Part shown: piece after piece, positions 1-13,144 of the stretch
How positions within the stretch are numbered: position 1 is the stretch's first letter
Layout: the number at the start of each line of letters is the position of its first letter
From: Streblospio benedicti
Lineage: Eukaryota > Annelida > Polychaeta > Spionida > Spionidae
Direction of reading: 5' to 3'
DNA length: 64,000 bases
Assembly (NCBI GenBank): GCA_019095985.1
Contig: CM032666.1
Span: forward strand, 36,830,278 to 36,894,277
Made by a program: the position numbers and the translations under genes
Notes under the pieces: generated by a model
The model's database searches: none
Seen by the model: the letters and a program-made list of their open reading frames with translations, nothing else
Told to the model about the DNA's origin: nothing

Positions 1-1052
1 TAATCTATATGGCCTTTCAAATAAGATGTTTTGAATTTTTAGTAGCTAGCGTTAGAGCATTGGCATTTGTCACAAAAAAAACAACGGATAAAAGATATTA
101 AACATTAGTACGCTATACTTTTGTTATTTGTCCATGTTCAATATTAACTATCAATATCTTATTTTGATGCATATAGAACAAATGAAATAACAAAATTATA
201 GAGGACTATTAAACATTTAATTGCTTTTATGAGTCGTTTTTCGTGACAAGTGTCAATGCATTACAACACTGCTCATTCCAAAATGCTAATCAAAATGATT
301 CTAGCTCTAATACTTATTGAGTTATTATCCAAAAATATTTCACCAATCGAATAAGGTGAAAAGTTGACTGAATTGTCAGACATACTCGCACATCTTAGGA
401 AATATTTATTAACCATCCAATTATTACAAGGATTCCATCGGTGCATTACATTCTAGCATTAAAACTCAAGGAATAAATAGCTGAAAACCTCAACAACTTT
501 ATATTTAAATTGTTGACTAATGATATCACATAATCAATATATGATGCATTTCATTGGTTCGTAGGTTAAAGCTATGACCATATAGGATAATTTGTTTACA
601 GAGTTTTTTCCAAAGCATTGACAATTTATTGGGCCAGTCCCTAGACGGGTCCATGAATTTTAGTGTGCATTGGGACCCTATGAAAATGAGTACTTTAAAG
701 GGATTGTTACCTCCCTTTCCTTTTTTTCCTTTTTTCTATATTTACTATTTTAACATTTTATTGCAATAACAAAAAAATCACAAATTGGATACACTGTTAA
801 CGACTGGGTTGTAATGGAGCTAGAGATATAACATCTTTTTCAAGTGTAATTACACTATGCTTTGTGCATTCCTTTAGTCACTTTTCACCCAAAGGATCAA
901 GATGGCCATATCTATGGCATTTTCTCGTATTTGAATATATTCTGTTCTATTGACAAGAACGCTTGTAACTTTTGTTCTATACCACAAGAGTAACGGTAAA
1001 CTTTCAGGTGTTTATCCGACTGTGCCCATTGCAGGCAATAAGCCAAGTACCC
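1..1052. other. AT-rich flank with no recognisable gene
   Basis: No open frame with recognisable domains and no clear repeat ends are seen. The stretch presumably includes upstream sequence of the lectin exon beginning at 1053, but no convincing TATA box or initiator could be picked out. Confidence 0.4.
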
Positions 1053-1247
1053 ATGACCCCTGTGCTTGCCCTGCTGCTCCTTCTCGGCGTTTTCCTCCAT
1101 CACGCCTCAGAGTCGGTGGCGGTGCCTCATGTGAGATGGAACTGCACTGGCGCCATGGAGCCCGAGGAGAGCTGTCGTCTGGCAGCCTGTCTCAGGGGAA
1201 GCTCCATGAGTGCATTCCACAGCCACCACACTTCTGTGCACCCCTGG
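1053..1247 (+). CDS. Possible signal-peptide exon of the downstream C-type lectin
   Basis: The ATG at 1053 opens a frame whose first 23 or so residues are a textbook signal peptide (MTPVLALLLLLGVFLHHASE). A cysteine-containing segment with one N-glycosylation sequon (NCT) follows, and the frame runs to a good donor, TGG|GTGAGA, at 1247/1248. The exon is more GC-rich than its surroundings, as real exons here are. It ends in phase 0 whereas the next lectin exon (2640) needs a phase-1 partner, so either one more small exon lies between 1248 and 2639 or this exon belongs to another transcript. The role, entry to the secretory pathway, is inferred from the signal peptide and from the neighbouring lectin exons. 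An upstream in-frame ATG at 972 would bury the signal peptide and is less likely. Confidence 0.55.
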
Positions 1248-2639
1248 GTGAGATTCTAGGATTCCCAGAGTGTGGGGGGCGGGAGCAGGTGGGAGGTATT
1301 TATTTATTGTATATTCCACTGCTAATTATAACATTGAGACCTACAACCAATGTCAGCCATTGGTCTCAATAGAGATGCTTTCCATCTGGAGGTTGCTCAA
1401 TGCGGTTGCTTCATCGAGATTTGGGACTATGAGAAATGGTCTCTAGATATTAGAGGTGGTTTTGATAGAGTTGATATTAATTGGAGGGTCTAGTGAATTG
1501 AATAGCTTGTAAATTAGTGTTTTGAATAGTTTATTGAATAAGTCAAGTATATACATTTCAAAATAAAAAGGGCAAAACTATAAGCTTCCTTTATATGTCT
1601 AAAAATGACATGTAACTTTGGATAAAGACCACTTTAAGATAGACTGACCATCTATTATGATAGGAATTGTGTATGGTTTCAAATCTCAATCTCTTGAGAC
1701 TCCATTTGTATTTGATACTTGTCTCCAGTCCTTTGTTCTATCCCTTTCAAAGACACATTTTGCCATGCCTGATCCTTTTTCAACAAATATATGTTTAAAC
1801 CAAAGACATTGTATGTAAAGTTTTGATACTGAATAGTGGTTGTCAATCTGAGAACTAAAATGGTGTGTTGTGCAAGACAAACTCAAACATGGTCGAGTCA
1901 GAGTTATGTTGGCTGACAAAAACGACCTCCATGGATAAGTTTGTTTGGATGATGTCACCATCAGCAGCAGGAAGTCGCTCCGCTTCAGTGCGCTGATTGC
2001 AGCGGCTGACGACAGTTGACAGTTTAGAGGGAAAGAGAACAAATCTAAACAGGCGTTCTCTCTCCCTGGGCAAATCCAAAAGTTTAAGATAAATGCTGCA
2101 TACTAACACTCATAATCATATTTAACGGCTATATACGCAGTATGAACAAGGACTTGCAAAGGCAGTGTGAGTGATCAGGCCGTGAAAACCGACTATGACT
2201 AACACTGAACAGAATAAAAATGATTCAATGTAGTCTATGTCTTGGAATTCAATGTAGCACAACTCACCCAGTATATACCTTTCACGGACACAACCATATT
2301 CAGTGGACTTAACACTAAAGATAAGAGTGTGTGTGTAAGCAAAGGCATACCGAGCCAGCCCCCACATCCCCTGAGACCTGATTGGCATATCCAGTGTGGT
2401 GCCTGTATCCGAGACTTGGCTAAAGTGGCTTATCCTAACAGAGGTCATCCCTGGCTGTGCCCCTAAGTGACAACCCACCTTTGTCCCCAACAGGTGGTTC
2501 CCATAGATTTTACCTCACTTCCAGATACAATAGGGAGTACAAAGGGTGGTGGCGCAACTCCTTTTCCTACTAAAATGTACTTTTCATAAGGAATTAGGCT
2601 GCAATATATTGAAACTAATTATTTGATATATATCAAAAG

Positions 2640-3509
2640 GACATCCTGTATTGGCGTACAATCACACCACCAGAGGGAAGCACATGTACTTCCTCAAGCT
2701 GACTGAAGAAAGCACGTGGTCGGGTGCACGGAGAGAGTGCTCGGCTTTGGGCCGCCATGCCCACATGGTGACCATTCTGACGCCGGACGTGAACCAACAC
2801 GTCACAGACTTTGCTGACCAGTATGGTAATACTTATAAACTTTCAGTTATAAATGTCGTTTTCTCCAATTTTGATATTCGAAACTTTGACCATTTTGAGG
2901 GCTAAAATTTGGATTTATATAGGCTGAGGGCATGCAGCTATATACTATCCTTGCTATACTCTAGCATTACAGTCACTAGAACATTCACATGTGGGGATAG
3001 GGGGCACTTAAGGAATCTCAGGTGGTTTCATGCAAGCAATCGATGGCGGATAAACCAAAAATAATGAAAATAAAATATTTTGGTGGAATATGTTTCTACA
3101 GCCTGGATCTCCCACCAACAGAATATATGTGCTCTGTATTTCAGGTTGCGAATTAGTGCTGATTGGTGCACATCGTCTGTCCCATGGAGGTACATGTAGT
3201 ATGGTTTTTGTCCTTTAATCTCAAACTCCAGTGGAGTCCTTTCTTTATGTTTCATTATTCACATGTCAATTTATCTACTAAACATCTGAATGTCATTATA
3301 AGGCACTTAACTTTATCAGAAATCTTCTCCCGTCATAATCAGTATAAATAACATGGTAATAAACGTGGTAAAGCTGCTCACATTTCTTAGGCAGCCAAGG
3401 ATTACCTTGAAACCAAACACCGGCCGATCCCGTTCTTTGTTTCATTCTTCCCATAAAATGTATGACAAAATTTCTTAATCAAATAGAGTAAAGTGTATAT
3501 ATATATATC

Positions 3510-3547
<38 letters not shown>

Positions 3548-3894
3548 AGGTATATATATGGGTGTGCTGTTTATTTTGTCTAGGTTGTGTGTGCTCAATT
3601 GCAAATGATATATTCTTATTCTCATAACTGGTGCTTACTGACTGAACATAGATTTTTAACCCCAATTCATTCTATGCAGGTCCATTTTTCTGGGATCTGG
3701 GTTATGGTAGGACAATGCCAATCTCGTACAACAATTTCGTGAGTGGGCAGCCAAACAATTATGGTGGTAAACAAAACGCAACATGGATGATGATTACAAG
3801 TGATGGGAAGTGGAATGATGTGTACAATGATCTCACTAGAGAAGCAGTCTTCTCAACATCGCAAGTGTGTATAATGTGTGAATATCAATGGTGA
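2640..3894 (+). CDS. C-type lectin domain protein (CTLD exons)
   Basis: Three exons splice in phase: 2640-2825, a 45-nt micro-exon 3145-3189, and 3680-3894 with stop TGA at 3892-3894. In order they give the TW..A...C helix region (STWSGARREC), the LIGA core that replaces the usual WIGL, then W.LG...PISYNNF, a QPN sugar-site triplet, the WND calcium-site motif and a terminal C..CE. These are the marks of a C-type lectin domain. WND together with a QPN/EPN/QPD-type triplet usually means calcium-dependent sugar binding, but QPN does not predict mannose or galactose with confidence. The first conserved cysteine and the N-terminal strand must lie on an exon upstream, perhaps joined to the signal-peptide exon at 1053. 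A secreted recognition protein is likely; ligand and partners are unknown. The 3' half of the gene is duplicated at 7.3-8.3 kb. Confidence 0.8.
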
Positions 3895-4060
3895 TTATCG
3901 TCATAAACAAAAAGCAAGTGTAATCAATGGAGCTGGACATTTAGACCATATTAGTAATTTGTGTAATATAAAAGGCATATTTTCTTCTGTATTAATGAGC
4001 TTTTATTCATAATTGCCATTACTAGTAGACTGTTTTACTAATATCATAAACAAAAACAAA
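2925..4060. repeat. Parent copy of a tandem segmental duplication
   Basis: This block aligns with 7285-8290 over intron, micro-exon, last exon and 3' flank. Landmarks found in both are TCACTAGAACATTCAC, the micro-exon, the PISY...HF/NF exon and ATGAGCTTTTATTCATA in the 3' flank. The copies are about 4.36 kb apart in the same orientation and clearly diverged, so the event is old. Confidence 0.8.
3480..3560. repeat. AT dinucleotide microsatellite
   Basis: An almost pure TA run with a few interruptions, lying in the last lectin intron about 120 bp before the final exon. Confidence 0.85.
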
Positions 4061-4091
4061 ATTTAAAATCTGTTTTATTAAAATATTTTGC

Positions 4092-4097
4092 AATAAA
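4092..4097 (+). terminator. Probable polyadenylation signal of the lectin gene
   Basis: A canonical AATAAA lies about 200 nt after the lectin stop codon, in AT-rich sequence and on the coding strand. It is the first perfect hexamer after the stop that I noticed. Confidence 0.4.
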
Positions 4098-4679
4098 TAT
4101 ACAAGTTTGTTTTATTTTGTAGAAACAAAAGTAAAAATATTGTGCCACTAGCATCGATAAAGCGCATTTTTAATGAAGCGTGTAGAAAAATATAACAACT
4201 AGATCAAAAGTGCTCAGAAAGCACAGCGTCACTAGAACAACGTTGACTCATTGGTAATAAGAATATTTACTTTGCAATCAAAACATTAGAGCAGAAAATA
4301 GTCTTATTTGATGTGTGATTCACCCTACATCTATCTTCTTGTCATACAATAGAATAGATTTTTATAGCGCAAATTCCAAGAAATATTCATGTGCACGTTG
4401 ATTGCTTTTCTTTAAATGGCAAGAATCCTGGATCATCATATGGACAGATAAAGTTTATTCCATAATTTAGGTGCTATTATCTTAAGAAGGAGCTTTTCAA
4501 ACATCGCTAACGTAATTACAAAAGTCTATTATGAATGAGTCGACATTAATTTGGTGACCCTGTGTGCTCTCTCGTCACTTTTGATGAATACAGTATGGTC
4601 CACATATAAGGACCACAGTAATTTATGTATATCCATTACAATTTTTTCTGGTACTGGAAATAAGTCAAATTACGTGTAA

Positions 4680-5065
4680 TTACTATAAATCATTTTCTGC
4701 ACATCCGTATTTATCGTTTTTTAATGAATTTGCCGAGGACAAAACGTAACGAAATTTCCGCAGGGAGTTTCTGTTAAAGAAACATAAATGCCTATGACCT
4801 TGTGTGAATTCACCGAATTGTACAGAAATTAATTTGTAATACATCCAGATGAACTGTGACTTTAAAGCCAATCACATTCCTGTTTCAATATTCGTATACT
4901 AGTAATCATATACAGTACTGTCCGTGTATAGAGAAAACAGTTTTATCTGTATATTTATCACTGTATTTTCTGTTACTGTAAATACTCATATTACTGTTTA
5001 CTTATTTTCTGTACGCCCGTATTTTCGGATTTCAAACAAATTTGTCGAGAAAAAACGTAAATAAA
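4680..5065. repeat. Diverged direct repeat pair in the lectin 3' flank
   Basis: Segments at about 4690-4755 and 5007-5060 share a pattern: TTTCTG, then a CCGTATTT core, then AAATTTG, then CGAG and AAAACGTAA. They look like two old copies of one unit. Nothing else is recognised between 4.1 and 5.28 kb. Confidence 0.45.
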
Positions 5066-5287
5066 ATAAAGGTAAGATTCGGTGAGTAACTACAGTATTT
5101 TCAAAATTTTCTACATGTTACTACTTATTATTTTAAAGAATAAAATGTAAACCACACTCAATTAAGGAATTGAATCACATAATTAGTAATTTCTGGAAAT
5201 TACGCGTATCTGGTGAAAAAACAGCGAAGTTCAATGGAATAGTTTGATGGAGGTTCATTTATCCTGGATTTAATAGACATATATAGA

Positions 5288-5342
5288 TATTTATTTATTT
5301 TAAACAGGATAATAGTCCAATTAAATACATTGAGCTTTCAAC
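5288..5342 (+). repeat. Left inverted repeat of the Penelope-like fragment
   Basis: About 55 bp that matches the reverse complement of 5830-5884 almost perfectly, including AAACAGGATA and CCAATTAAATACATTGAGC. It sits immediately upstream of the truncated GIY-YIG coding region. Confidence 0.85.
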
Positions 5343-5790
5343 AGTTAAGGTTCAAGTGTTCTTCAAACTAGTGAACACATTGAGACAATTGTTGGTGAGA
5401 CCTAAGGACCCCTTAGACAAAGAAAGAGTGATAGGGCCGGTGTATCAGATCAAGTGTAGTGACTGTGATGCTTCATATGTGGGAGAAACAGAGAGATCAG
5501 TAAAGATGCGGTTCTTAGAACATAGACGCCCGTGTTCCACGGGCTCAGAAGTGCCGCGCCACATCCACATTAACGAACAAGGTCATAGCATCTCAGTGGA
5601 TGAGACTAAGATTCTGTGTGCTGAACCCAAGTATTTTGAAAGAGGAGTCAAGGAAGCCATTCAGATCAGAAAACTGAAGCCATCCCTGAACAGGGATGGG
5701 GGGAGACATAGACTACCGGACATATGGACCAACGTGCTGACTCATGAGGGGGGGGGGCACGCAGCCAGGGACTTTCCCGCGCATACATAG
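5343..5790 (+). mobile_element. 5'-truncated Penelope-like retroelement, GIY-YIG end
   Basis: The open frame (about 144 codons from 5356, continuing the upstream frame from about 5350) carries a lead-in typical of Penelope-like elements (NTLRQLLVRPKD) followed by a GIY-YIG endonuclease domain: VYQIKC..C...YVGETERS...R..EH, with the expected catalytic Arg and later Glu region. In intact elements this domain follows a reverse transcriptase and nicks the target; here no reverse transcriptase is present, so the copy is 5'-truncated. Flanking inverted repeats at 5288-5342 and 5830-5884 fit the unusual terminal repeats of this class. It lies between the two lectin copies and directly upstream of a (GT)n tract. 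Confidence 0.85.
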
Positions 5791-5829
5791 ACGACTCGTG
5801 ACGTCATTGTGATCAAGACAGGAGTTCCT

Positions 5830-5884
5830 GTTGAAAGCTCAATGTATTTAATTGGACTACTATCCTGTTTAAAATAAATAAATA
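5830..5884 (-). repeat. Right inverted repeat of the Penelope-like fragment
   Basis: Reverse complement of 5288-5342 with about one or two differences. It ends in AAATAAATAAAT about 27 bp before the (GT)n tract. Confidence 0.85.
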
Positions 5885-5908
5885 TGCATGTATGTCTAAG
5901 TTTAATGG

Positions 5909-6166
<258 letters not shown>

Positions 6167-7284
6167 ACGCGCACGTGTGTGATTTTAATCAGTGTAAATG
6201 TTGTGAAATTACTAGAAAATATTTAAAAATTAGAAATTTAGAAAATTTTAGCAGTACAGGCAGAACATACCTGTTGCCCGCATGGAACCCACGATGCAAT
6301 ATATTTTGGCTATTAAAACTTGCATCCACATGAGAATTTCAAACCCTCACGAACACCTGTACCTGCAGAAAAAGTGATAATTTAGCCCGCAGCCCACAAA
6401 TTCTTGGATGCAGATGTGGGGTATGAGGGTTGCGGGGGCCCGTGCAGGGATCTGCAGTGGTCTGGATGTACTTGGTCATATATTGATAAACCACAGTCCA
6501 TAGAAACATCCATTCATGTGGAAAATTGTAATACTAAATATTCAGTACATTCTGTACTGGTAGTCCGGCATACAATATGGCACACAATATAAGCATGTGT
6601 ATTTGATAATAAAAAAACATATAGTTATATCACTAATAATGTATCAAAGCTTTCAAAGTGACAAATATTATGTCACATCTTTTAATACATGACAGATCTA
6701 TATCAATTCCATGCGATCGAAACAATTGACAATTCAACTCATTCAATATTCATGTCTGAATAACAATGTATTATATCATGCATTGTTTGAAAAAGACAAA
6801 TGTTGTATCTTCATTATTCAAGCCCATTGTGTAACTGATGCAATTAACACATTAGTATAATGACAGTAATGGAATGTGACTAAAAATGATGTCTTTTTGT
6901 GTACCGATAAGTGCAAAAAAATAGGAGACATGAACTACATTGATAAAGGATGTAGGTATTGATTATTCATAATCCTGTAGGCCTAAAATTTCCTGGTGTT
7001 AAAAACGCCTGTTGTCGGTTCATGGGAATCTCTTTCACACTGTAGATATAGGAGAATCAGCGTACTATATCAAGACCATCAGGGCCCTCGGGGGCTACCT
7101 TCAACAGAGAGGTGGTCTCTTTAAATTCTTAAATTCTTTCCTCAATGTCACTTTTATAGTGGTTTTCTCATTTCCTGTTGCTTTCACCTTTATCTTTGTT
7201 GTGTGCGTTGAGGTAGTAAAATGAAATATAATGGTTTGGCCCCCTCCCATCCTTTCTGAAAACCTGGATCTGCCAGTACAATTC

Positions 7285-8290
7285 GTGCATGCAGGGTTAT
7301 ATACTACCCTTGCAATATTCTAGCATAGTAGTCACTAGAACATTCACGTGTGTGGATGGGGAGGCACTCAGGGGATCTCGGGGGGTTTATGCAAGTAATC
7401 GAAAGCGGATATACAAAAGACAACGAAAAATAAAAATCTAATGGAAAGGAGATGTCACCTGCACCATACCTCTGGATCTGACTATGTCAACATCTGTGCT
7501 CTGTATTATAAAATGCAAAGTAGTGCTGCTTGGTGGACATCGTCTGTTCAGTGGAGGTAGTATGGTTTATTGTCCTTTTAATATCAAACTCCAGTGGAGT
7601 CTTTCTTTATGTGTCATCCTTCACATGAAATTTACAATAATGTCTTATGGCAATTTTTGCCCAAAACCGGAAACAATGCTAATATTTAGTACTTTATAAC
7701 AGACCGTGATGCCTAATACCATGTTTGCTGATATCAAACGAGACCAACTGATCAAGAATAATAATATAATAAAGACAGTTACATAAATTATTTATGTCTT
7801 TTATTGGGGCATAAAGAAAATATCAATTTAACAGCTATAGCTGAATTGCAAATGATGTAATGTTATTCTTGTAATTTGTACTAGTGTTTACGGACTGAAC
7901 ATAGATTTTTTAATAGCAATTCATTTTACCTAGATCCATTTAATTGCGCTGGAACCTGGAATATGATAGAACTATGCCAATCTCATACAAACATTTCATA
8001 GGAGGTCATAAACAAAACTCAACATGGATGAGAATGAACAAAAGTTGGAAGTGGAACGATATATTTGATGATTTCGAAGGAGAAAGCAATTTCTTACCAC
8101 AAGATAGAATCTGTGTAAAGTTTTGATATCAATGGTGATATTTTATCATAAACAACAAGTATTTATTGAAGCTGTACATTTAGGACAAGGAAATCTACAT
8201 AACGAAAAATGCATTGTTTCTTCTATATTTATGAGCTTTTATTCATAGTTGCCACTGTTTCTAGATTGATTGTCATAAATCAAAACGAAA
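7285..8290 (+). pseudogene. Duplicated lectin 3' end, degraded
   Basis: This is a second copy of the lectin micro-exon, intron, last exon and 3' flank. The micro-exon relic at 7512-7556 keeps its 45-nt length, the LGGHRL core and a GT donor, but the acceptor AG before it is gone. The last-exon relic (about 7932-8126) still encodes PISYKHF, a TWM segment and a WND motif, but relative to the parent it carries an extra 5 nt near its start, has GGHK in place of the QPN triplet region, and stops before the terminal C..CE (ending in RICVKF). The locus is therefore not expected to make a working lectin. Between the two copies lie the Penelope-like element and the GT tract. Confidence 0.75.
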
Positions 8291-8299
8291 TAGAAGACT

Positions 8300-9780
8300 C
8301 TTATATAGAAAGTTCAGCAGTAAAGGACTAGATAAAATAAAGGACTAGGTACTTTTTCTTTTTCCTTTTTTATTATAATCAGATAGTAGCGGGGGATAAA
8401 ATTGGGAAAGTAGGGCATGCTACTAAAGATATGGTAGATTGGGATAACACTCTCAACGCACTCATAGATAGTAATCTCATAAACTGACTTGATTTACAAC
8501 AGAAAATAACATAATAGAATGTTTCATAATATGTAGCAAATTGCCGAGAATTAAATAAATTCCCCATTCTCCAACATTTTCATCTTGTTGCATTGATTGG
8601 CTACAATAAATGAATACTGGACGTAAGAGTGAAAGAGTGAACATAAAATAACGTATCAAACTAAACATACAAGATACATTTTTTTTTCAATTTAAAATGT
8701 AATTATTATGTAAGCTGTACTGTTGATCTAGCCAAGTTCATATAATAATAATAGAGAATATAATAAAGTTGTAAATTACATAGCTAAGTCATAGACTTTA
8801 CGCTTCAAATAAACGTAAAATTATATAAAATGAGTTTAATATCACCCAACGTACACATGTATGTTGGGTGATGTTCACCTCATTCATGTAGATTTGGAAC
8901 ACATTTGAACCATTAGTGCATTAACCATGTATTTAAATCAAAATAATGAAAGTACTGAAAGCCGGGCTTAAATAGAGCCAGCAAAACTAAAACTCTGAGA
9001 TACATTATGAATCTTTGCACGATATTTCTTACAGTGTATTGTAAAACTGGACAACAAAAATGGACAAATAAATTTGATAATCAAAGTCCCTTATTTATAA
9101 ATACAGATAATCAACATAGTTTACATTGCCATTTAGGACTGTGACTTCACATATTAATACGCGGTTCTGGCCAACGGCTGTGTAGAAGAAACTGCAAACT
9201 GCATGGTGAATTGTGCACTATATTGTGGAATGCAGGTTTTTGGGAAGGCGGTTGAGTGGTCAACTTCCAGAACTGGTCATGGCGAGAATAGCCTGGGCAA
9301 CTCTAATTGACTGGCTAAAAAGTATATGGCTCTTGCAAACATCAGTCTTATATCATCAGACGTAGTGTTAAATCAAACATTATGGCTCTTAAGTTCATGT
9401 ATTCAGCCTCAATACATTACTCACACTGCTACAGTATAAAAGAAAATAATGCTTACATGGCACAACTCATTATTGCATATAGCTAAATAACTCAACATTT
9501 ATCAAATGTACTATGGGCATATCAGAATCAGAATGTTTATTGCTACACTGCAACATACATAGTAATTTGTAATCTACATATAGAACACATCAAGCAAAAT
9601 ACAATTTACAACAACATACAAAGCAACTAAAAATGTCAACTTTTAATCAGTGATGCTCATACGTGGATAGATTGCATTACACACATGTTATAACAAACTA
9701 CCTCTTTCTTTTTCAATATACAGTAAATATTGAAGAAATATACCAAAAACCTGGATCTGCCTATGATGTTTGGTAGTGGT
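8300..9780. other. AT-rich intergenic DNA, no gene seen
   Basis: No domain-bearing frames. A stretch at about 9233-9380 ending in GTAGTGTTAAATCAAAC resembles the tail of tRNA-derived SINEs of marine invertebrates, but no complete Pol III promoter was found. An isolated repeat terminus with CCTGGATCTGCC lies near 9750-9772. Confidence 0.35.
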
Positions 9781-9803
9781 ATATCGGTTAATTCACGGCC
9801 CGA

Positions 9804-9849
9804 ATTTGTGCAATATTCCTCGAGCTTGCGAGGGGAATATTGCACAAAT
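9804..9849. repeat. Foldback hairpin (arms about 19-21 bp)
   Basis: ATTTGTGCAATATTCC is followed by TCG, a six-base loop, CGAGG and then the exact reverse complement of the first arm, with a two-base bulge. It is too short for a typical animal pre-miRNA and more likely a foldback repeat fragment. Confidence 0.7.
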
Positions 9850-10379
9850 GAGGTGATTTTCATTTTTGTTTACACTAATATCACACGAATCACATATTCT
9901 TTCACTAGATTCCATTCTACTCTTTTGTCTGCATTTACCCTTTTCAATACCTTACTCGTGAGCACATATCCTAATTGTAGTAACAGTTCTTCTTGAAATA
10001 AAGTAGCCATGGAGTTCAAAGTATTTTTCGATAGCAAATTATCTAATTGTACCCTCATCACATCTCTTGCTATCATTGAGACACAAATCTTTTCTTCAGT
10101 ACTTTAAACATTATGAGAAATTTGAGATTAGCGTCCCTTTAATATATGTTATGGTGGCATATTTAATTTTTAATTCATACAATCAGTCATACATGTATAT
10201 TGTAACGAAACCAGTTATTTAGTAGGTCTCCCGTGCGCGAGGTTGCAGCAACCTTGCAGAGTATAAAGTAGGTTATGTAAGTTGCACTGGACTAGGTAAT
10301 ATTATCCCCTTTGTTACACACACCTTGTTGTTGTTCCTTTTCAAGCCCACTGTAGGATTAGGTACTCAGTACACTATAG

Positions 10380-10815
10380 TACTGAGATTCAGCCATTACG
10401 GCTCAGTTTCCTTGTAGACGCTAGTCGGATAGCATGTAGGGCTGGAAACCTATTCCCTCGGGGATAGGCCCTCTTTACCTTATCTGACGGGGCTAGCCGG
10501 TGGCGACCCCCCTCCTCACAGCGCCTGGGACCGCGTGGCTTCGTAAAGGAAACGCCCTGATCGTTGCGTGTCAGCACCGGTGCGAAGTCCCCTCCGTGTA
10601 GGGGCCCATCGTGAAACCCGGCTTGTTAGGCACCAGGCACTCGCCCAGTACGCTGGACGGTGGCCTGTACGTGGGGTACCAGTTAACACAACGAGGAGTA
10701 GTAAGGGGCCAACATCGTCCAGGAACCCGTCCATCGCGCATCTCTGGCTTCGGCTCATGGCACTCAGCACATCCCAGGCCCAGCCACCGCTGGGTATCGC
10801 GATCGACTCCACTTT
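10380..10815. repeat. GC-rich block of probable mobile-element origin
   Basis: Base composition jumps abruptly from AT-rich to strongly GC-rich for about 430 bp and falls back just as sharply. Overlapping open frames on both strands (for example 10516-10812 minus, 10611-10937 plus) show no recognisable domain. It resembles the untranslated 5' region of non-LTR elements of marine invertebrates in style, but I cannot place a family. Confidence 0.35.
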
Positions 10816-13140
10816 GTTTACAATATTTCAATCAATTCCCACCTGAATGTTCATGCCCACCAATTTACAGTGTGCAAAATAGAGGGAAAAACAGTCATAG
10901 AGGAAAACCTTATGATGCCACCAAACAACACATCTGACAACAAGACAACGTCGTAATTTACCATGACTACAAGGCTATGACTGTTTAAGTACATTACATC
11001 GGTTGGTCACATTTTGGGCCAATGCTTTATTACCCTGACATTAAATGCACAACCATGTTCAATTTGTTGTTTTAAGAATATGTTATTATAACTCTCAAAT
11101 ACACTGAGGCACTGTACACATTTTGCATATTGCACAGATTTACTTTGATGCACAATTTCAATTCAATATGATAGACAAAAATATAGTGCAATACAGATAT
11201 ATATACTGTGATGCATTCTGTATAACATACATGCGCAATGACGCAAAAATATAGTATAATGTTGTCTAATGTACAAGCTTAGCGTTGTTAACAACCTTAC
11301 TATTATGTTGTTTCCGTATCTACGCATGTACGTACTTGTATGATGCACAAACGTATTATTGACATCAGAGGAATCATACTCGCCGTCTATAATGTCACAT
11401 GGGCACGGTGAATTGTTCTAATGTCAACACTTACACCCTTGAGTCCAATTAGAATACAATACATGTGTGTACAAACTTAATATGGTGGACAGACTTACAA
11501 TGATAGACATAGTATGGCGGACAGCATCAACATCATTTACAGTGTTGTTTAAGGCTGATCGTGAAAAAGCACGAACTGTGTTTACACAAACCCTATAGTA
11601 CCTCACATTCCAGAATCTAGAACACAGTTTCAGGTCTAGAACGTAAGTTCACTTCATTGTCTCCTATGTAAATGCCCTCCTTTGTTTTATCCACCATATA
11701 AGCTGTTCGCTTTCTACTCTCCCTGTAAAAAACATGCAGATAAAAAGAGCAATGAGATGTTTCGAATTCAAACAAGAATGAATAGCATACATGTATTCTC
11801 TATAGCCTAGAACTATATCTATGGTCCATGGTCCATAGCATCGTGAATTGTTGGTGGGGTACAATGCAATATTTCAATACAAACACTATTCTAATACTGA
11901 TATGTAAATTTATATATCAATAATAGTGTGTATAGTAGATATTGTATTTACTCCATCTCATCCCCCTTACTATGCTGGCCACGTGTTCTGTTCTCCCTCA
12001 TATATGTTCTTCATTATATCTGTATGTATGATGCTGTTTTTAGAGCAACAGTGAAAGATTTGTCACCATAAAAAACGTGGGCGTGTTATAAAATTGACCA
12101 CTTGTTTATACAATGTATTAAAGATGTACAGAGAATTGATAATTCATTTAAGAAAGTTGCACATATTAATATGTTGTTTGTGATATACTTACAGCTGATT
12201 TCAAGCGTATACATTTAATCAAATTGACTGGTGATTAATAATCATGCAATCATAATATAACTATATTGACAGTATCAATCACTATATCAGTGTTAATATC
12301 AGAATGAAAGGTAAGTGTATCAAACAAAACAGAGCATGAAAGTTTATATTTAATTAGAATCTTTTATCCACAAAAAACAGCAAAAAAAACAGAAGTAAAA
12401 TAATTTTCTATATTCTCTCTGTCACACATCTTTCTACCAACTTTGACTACATCATGATGGCATCATTCTGGTCTCACAACCTTAGTGTCGTGAGTTCGAG
12501 TTCCGCCAAGGCCACTTAATATAGTTAAAATGAAACTTAGGGTTGTCAAACCTGTCTTCAGCTATGTCTATCGTGGTAGAAATATGCTTGATAGAAAGAT
12601 GTATGAGAGAGAAAATGTATGAAATGAATTTCACAAGCATTAGGAAACACATGTACATATACATCAAAAGTAAAAACATTGTGCCACTATCACCAATAAC
12701 ACCCATTGCAATAATAAGGAAATCACTAAAGTGCATAGAGTGTAGAAAAGTACAAATATACCAAATATAACAACTAGTAAAAACATTAGCTAATATATAA
12801 AAAAATACTACTGATGGGATAGAATATTAAAACTGAAAACACTAATAATTGAAACAGCTGTTAATGTTAACTACCTCAATATTCAATAAGTACTACCTGC
12901 ATTTTTTTTGCTATTAAAATGTCTGGATTAACCTATCGAACCAATTAACTGTGGATGAATGGATTCCATTAAAGGACAAAGGCAGTGTCTCTACAAAAAA
13001 GCATCATGATACAGGATTCCGTATCAGTAAACTATATGTGGATACGGAATTCCGTATCCCTAGTGACAGCCTACTAACTCATTACAGCTGAGTGCAAATG
13101 TATAAAAAAAAACTAAAAATGAAAACAAAACAATCATCGT
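10816..13140. other. Intergenic DNA, no gene seen
   Basis: AT-rich with only short unsupported frames. A segment at about 12461-12520 contains GAGTTCGAGTTCC, close to a Pol III B box, and may be a SINE remnant; no matching A box or cloverleaf could be drawn. Confidence 0.35.
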
Positions 13141-13144
13141 AATA

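Noticed and set aside
12461-12520. Possible tRNA gene (B-box-like GAGTTCGAGTTCC)
   Set aside because: No acceptor stem or A box at the right spacing; at best a SINE remnant.
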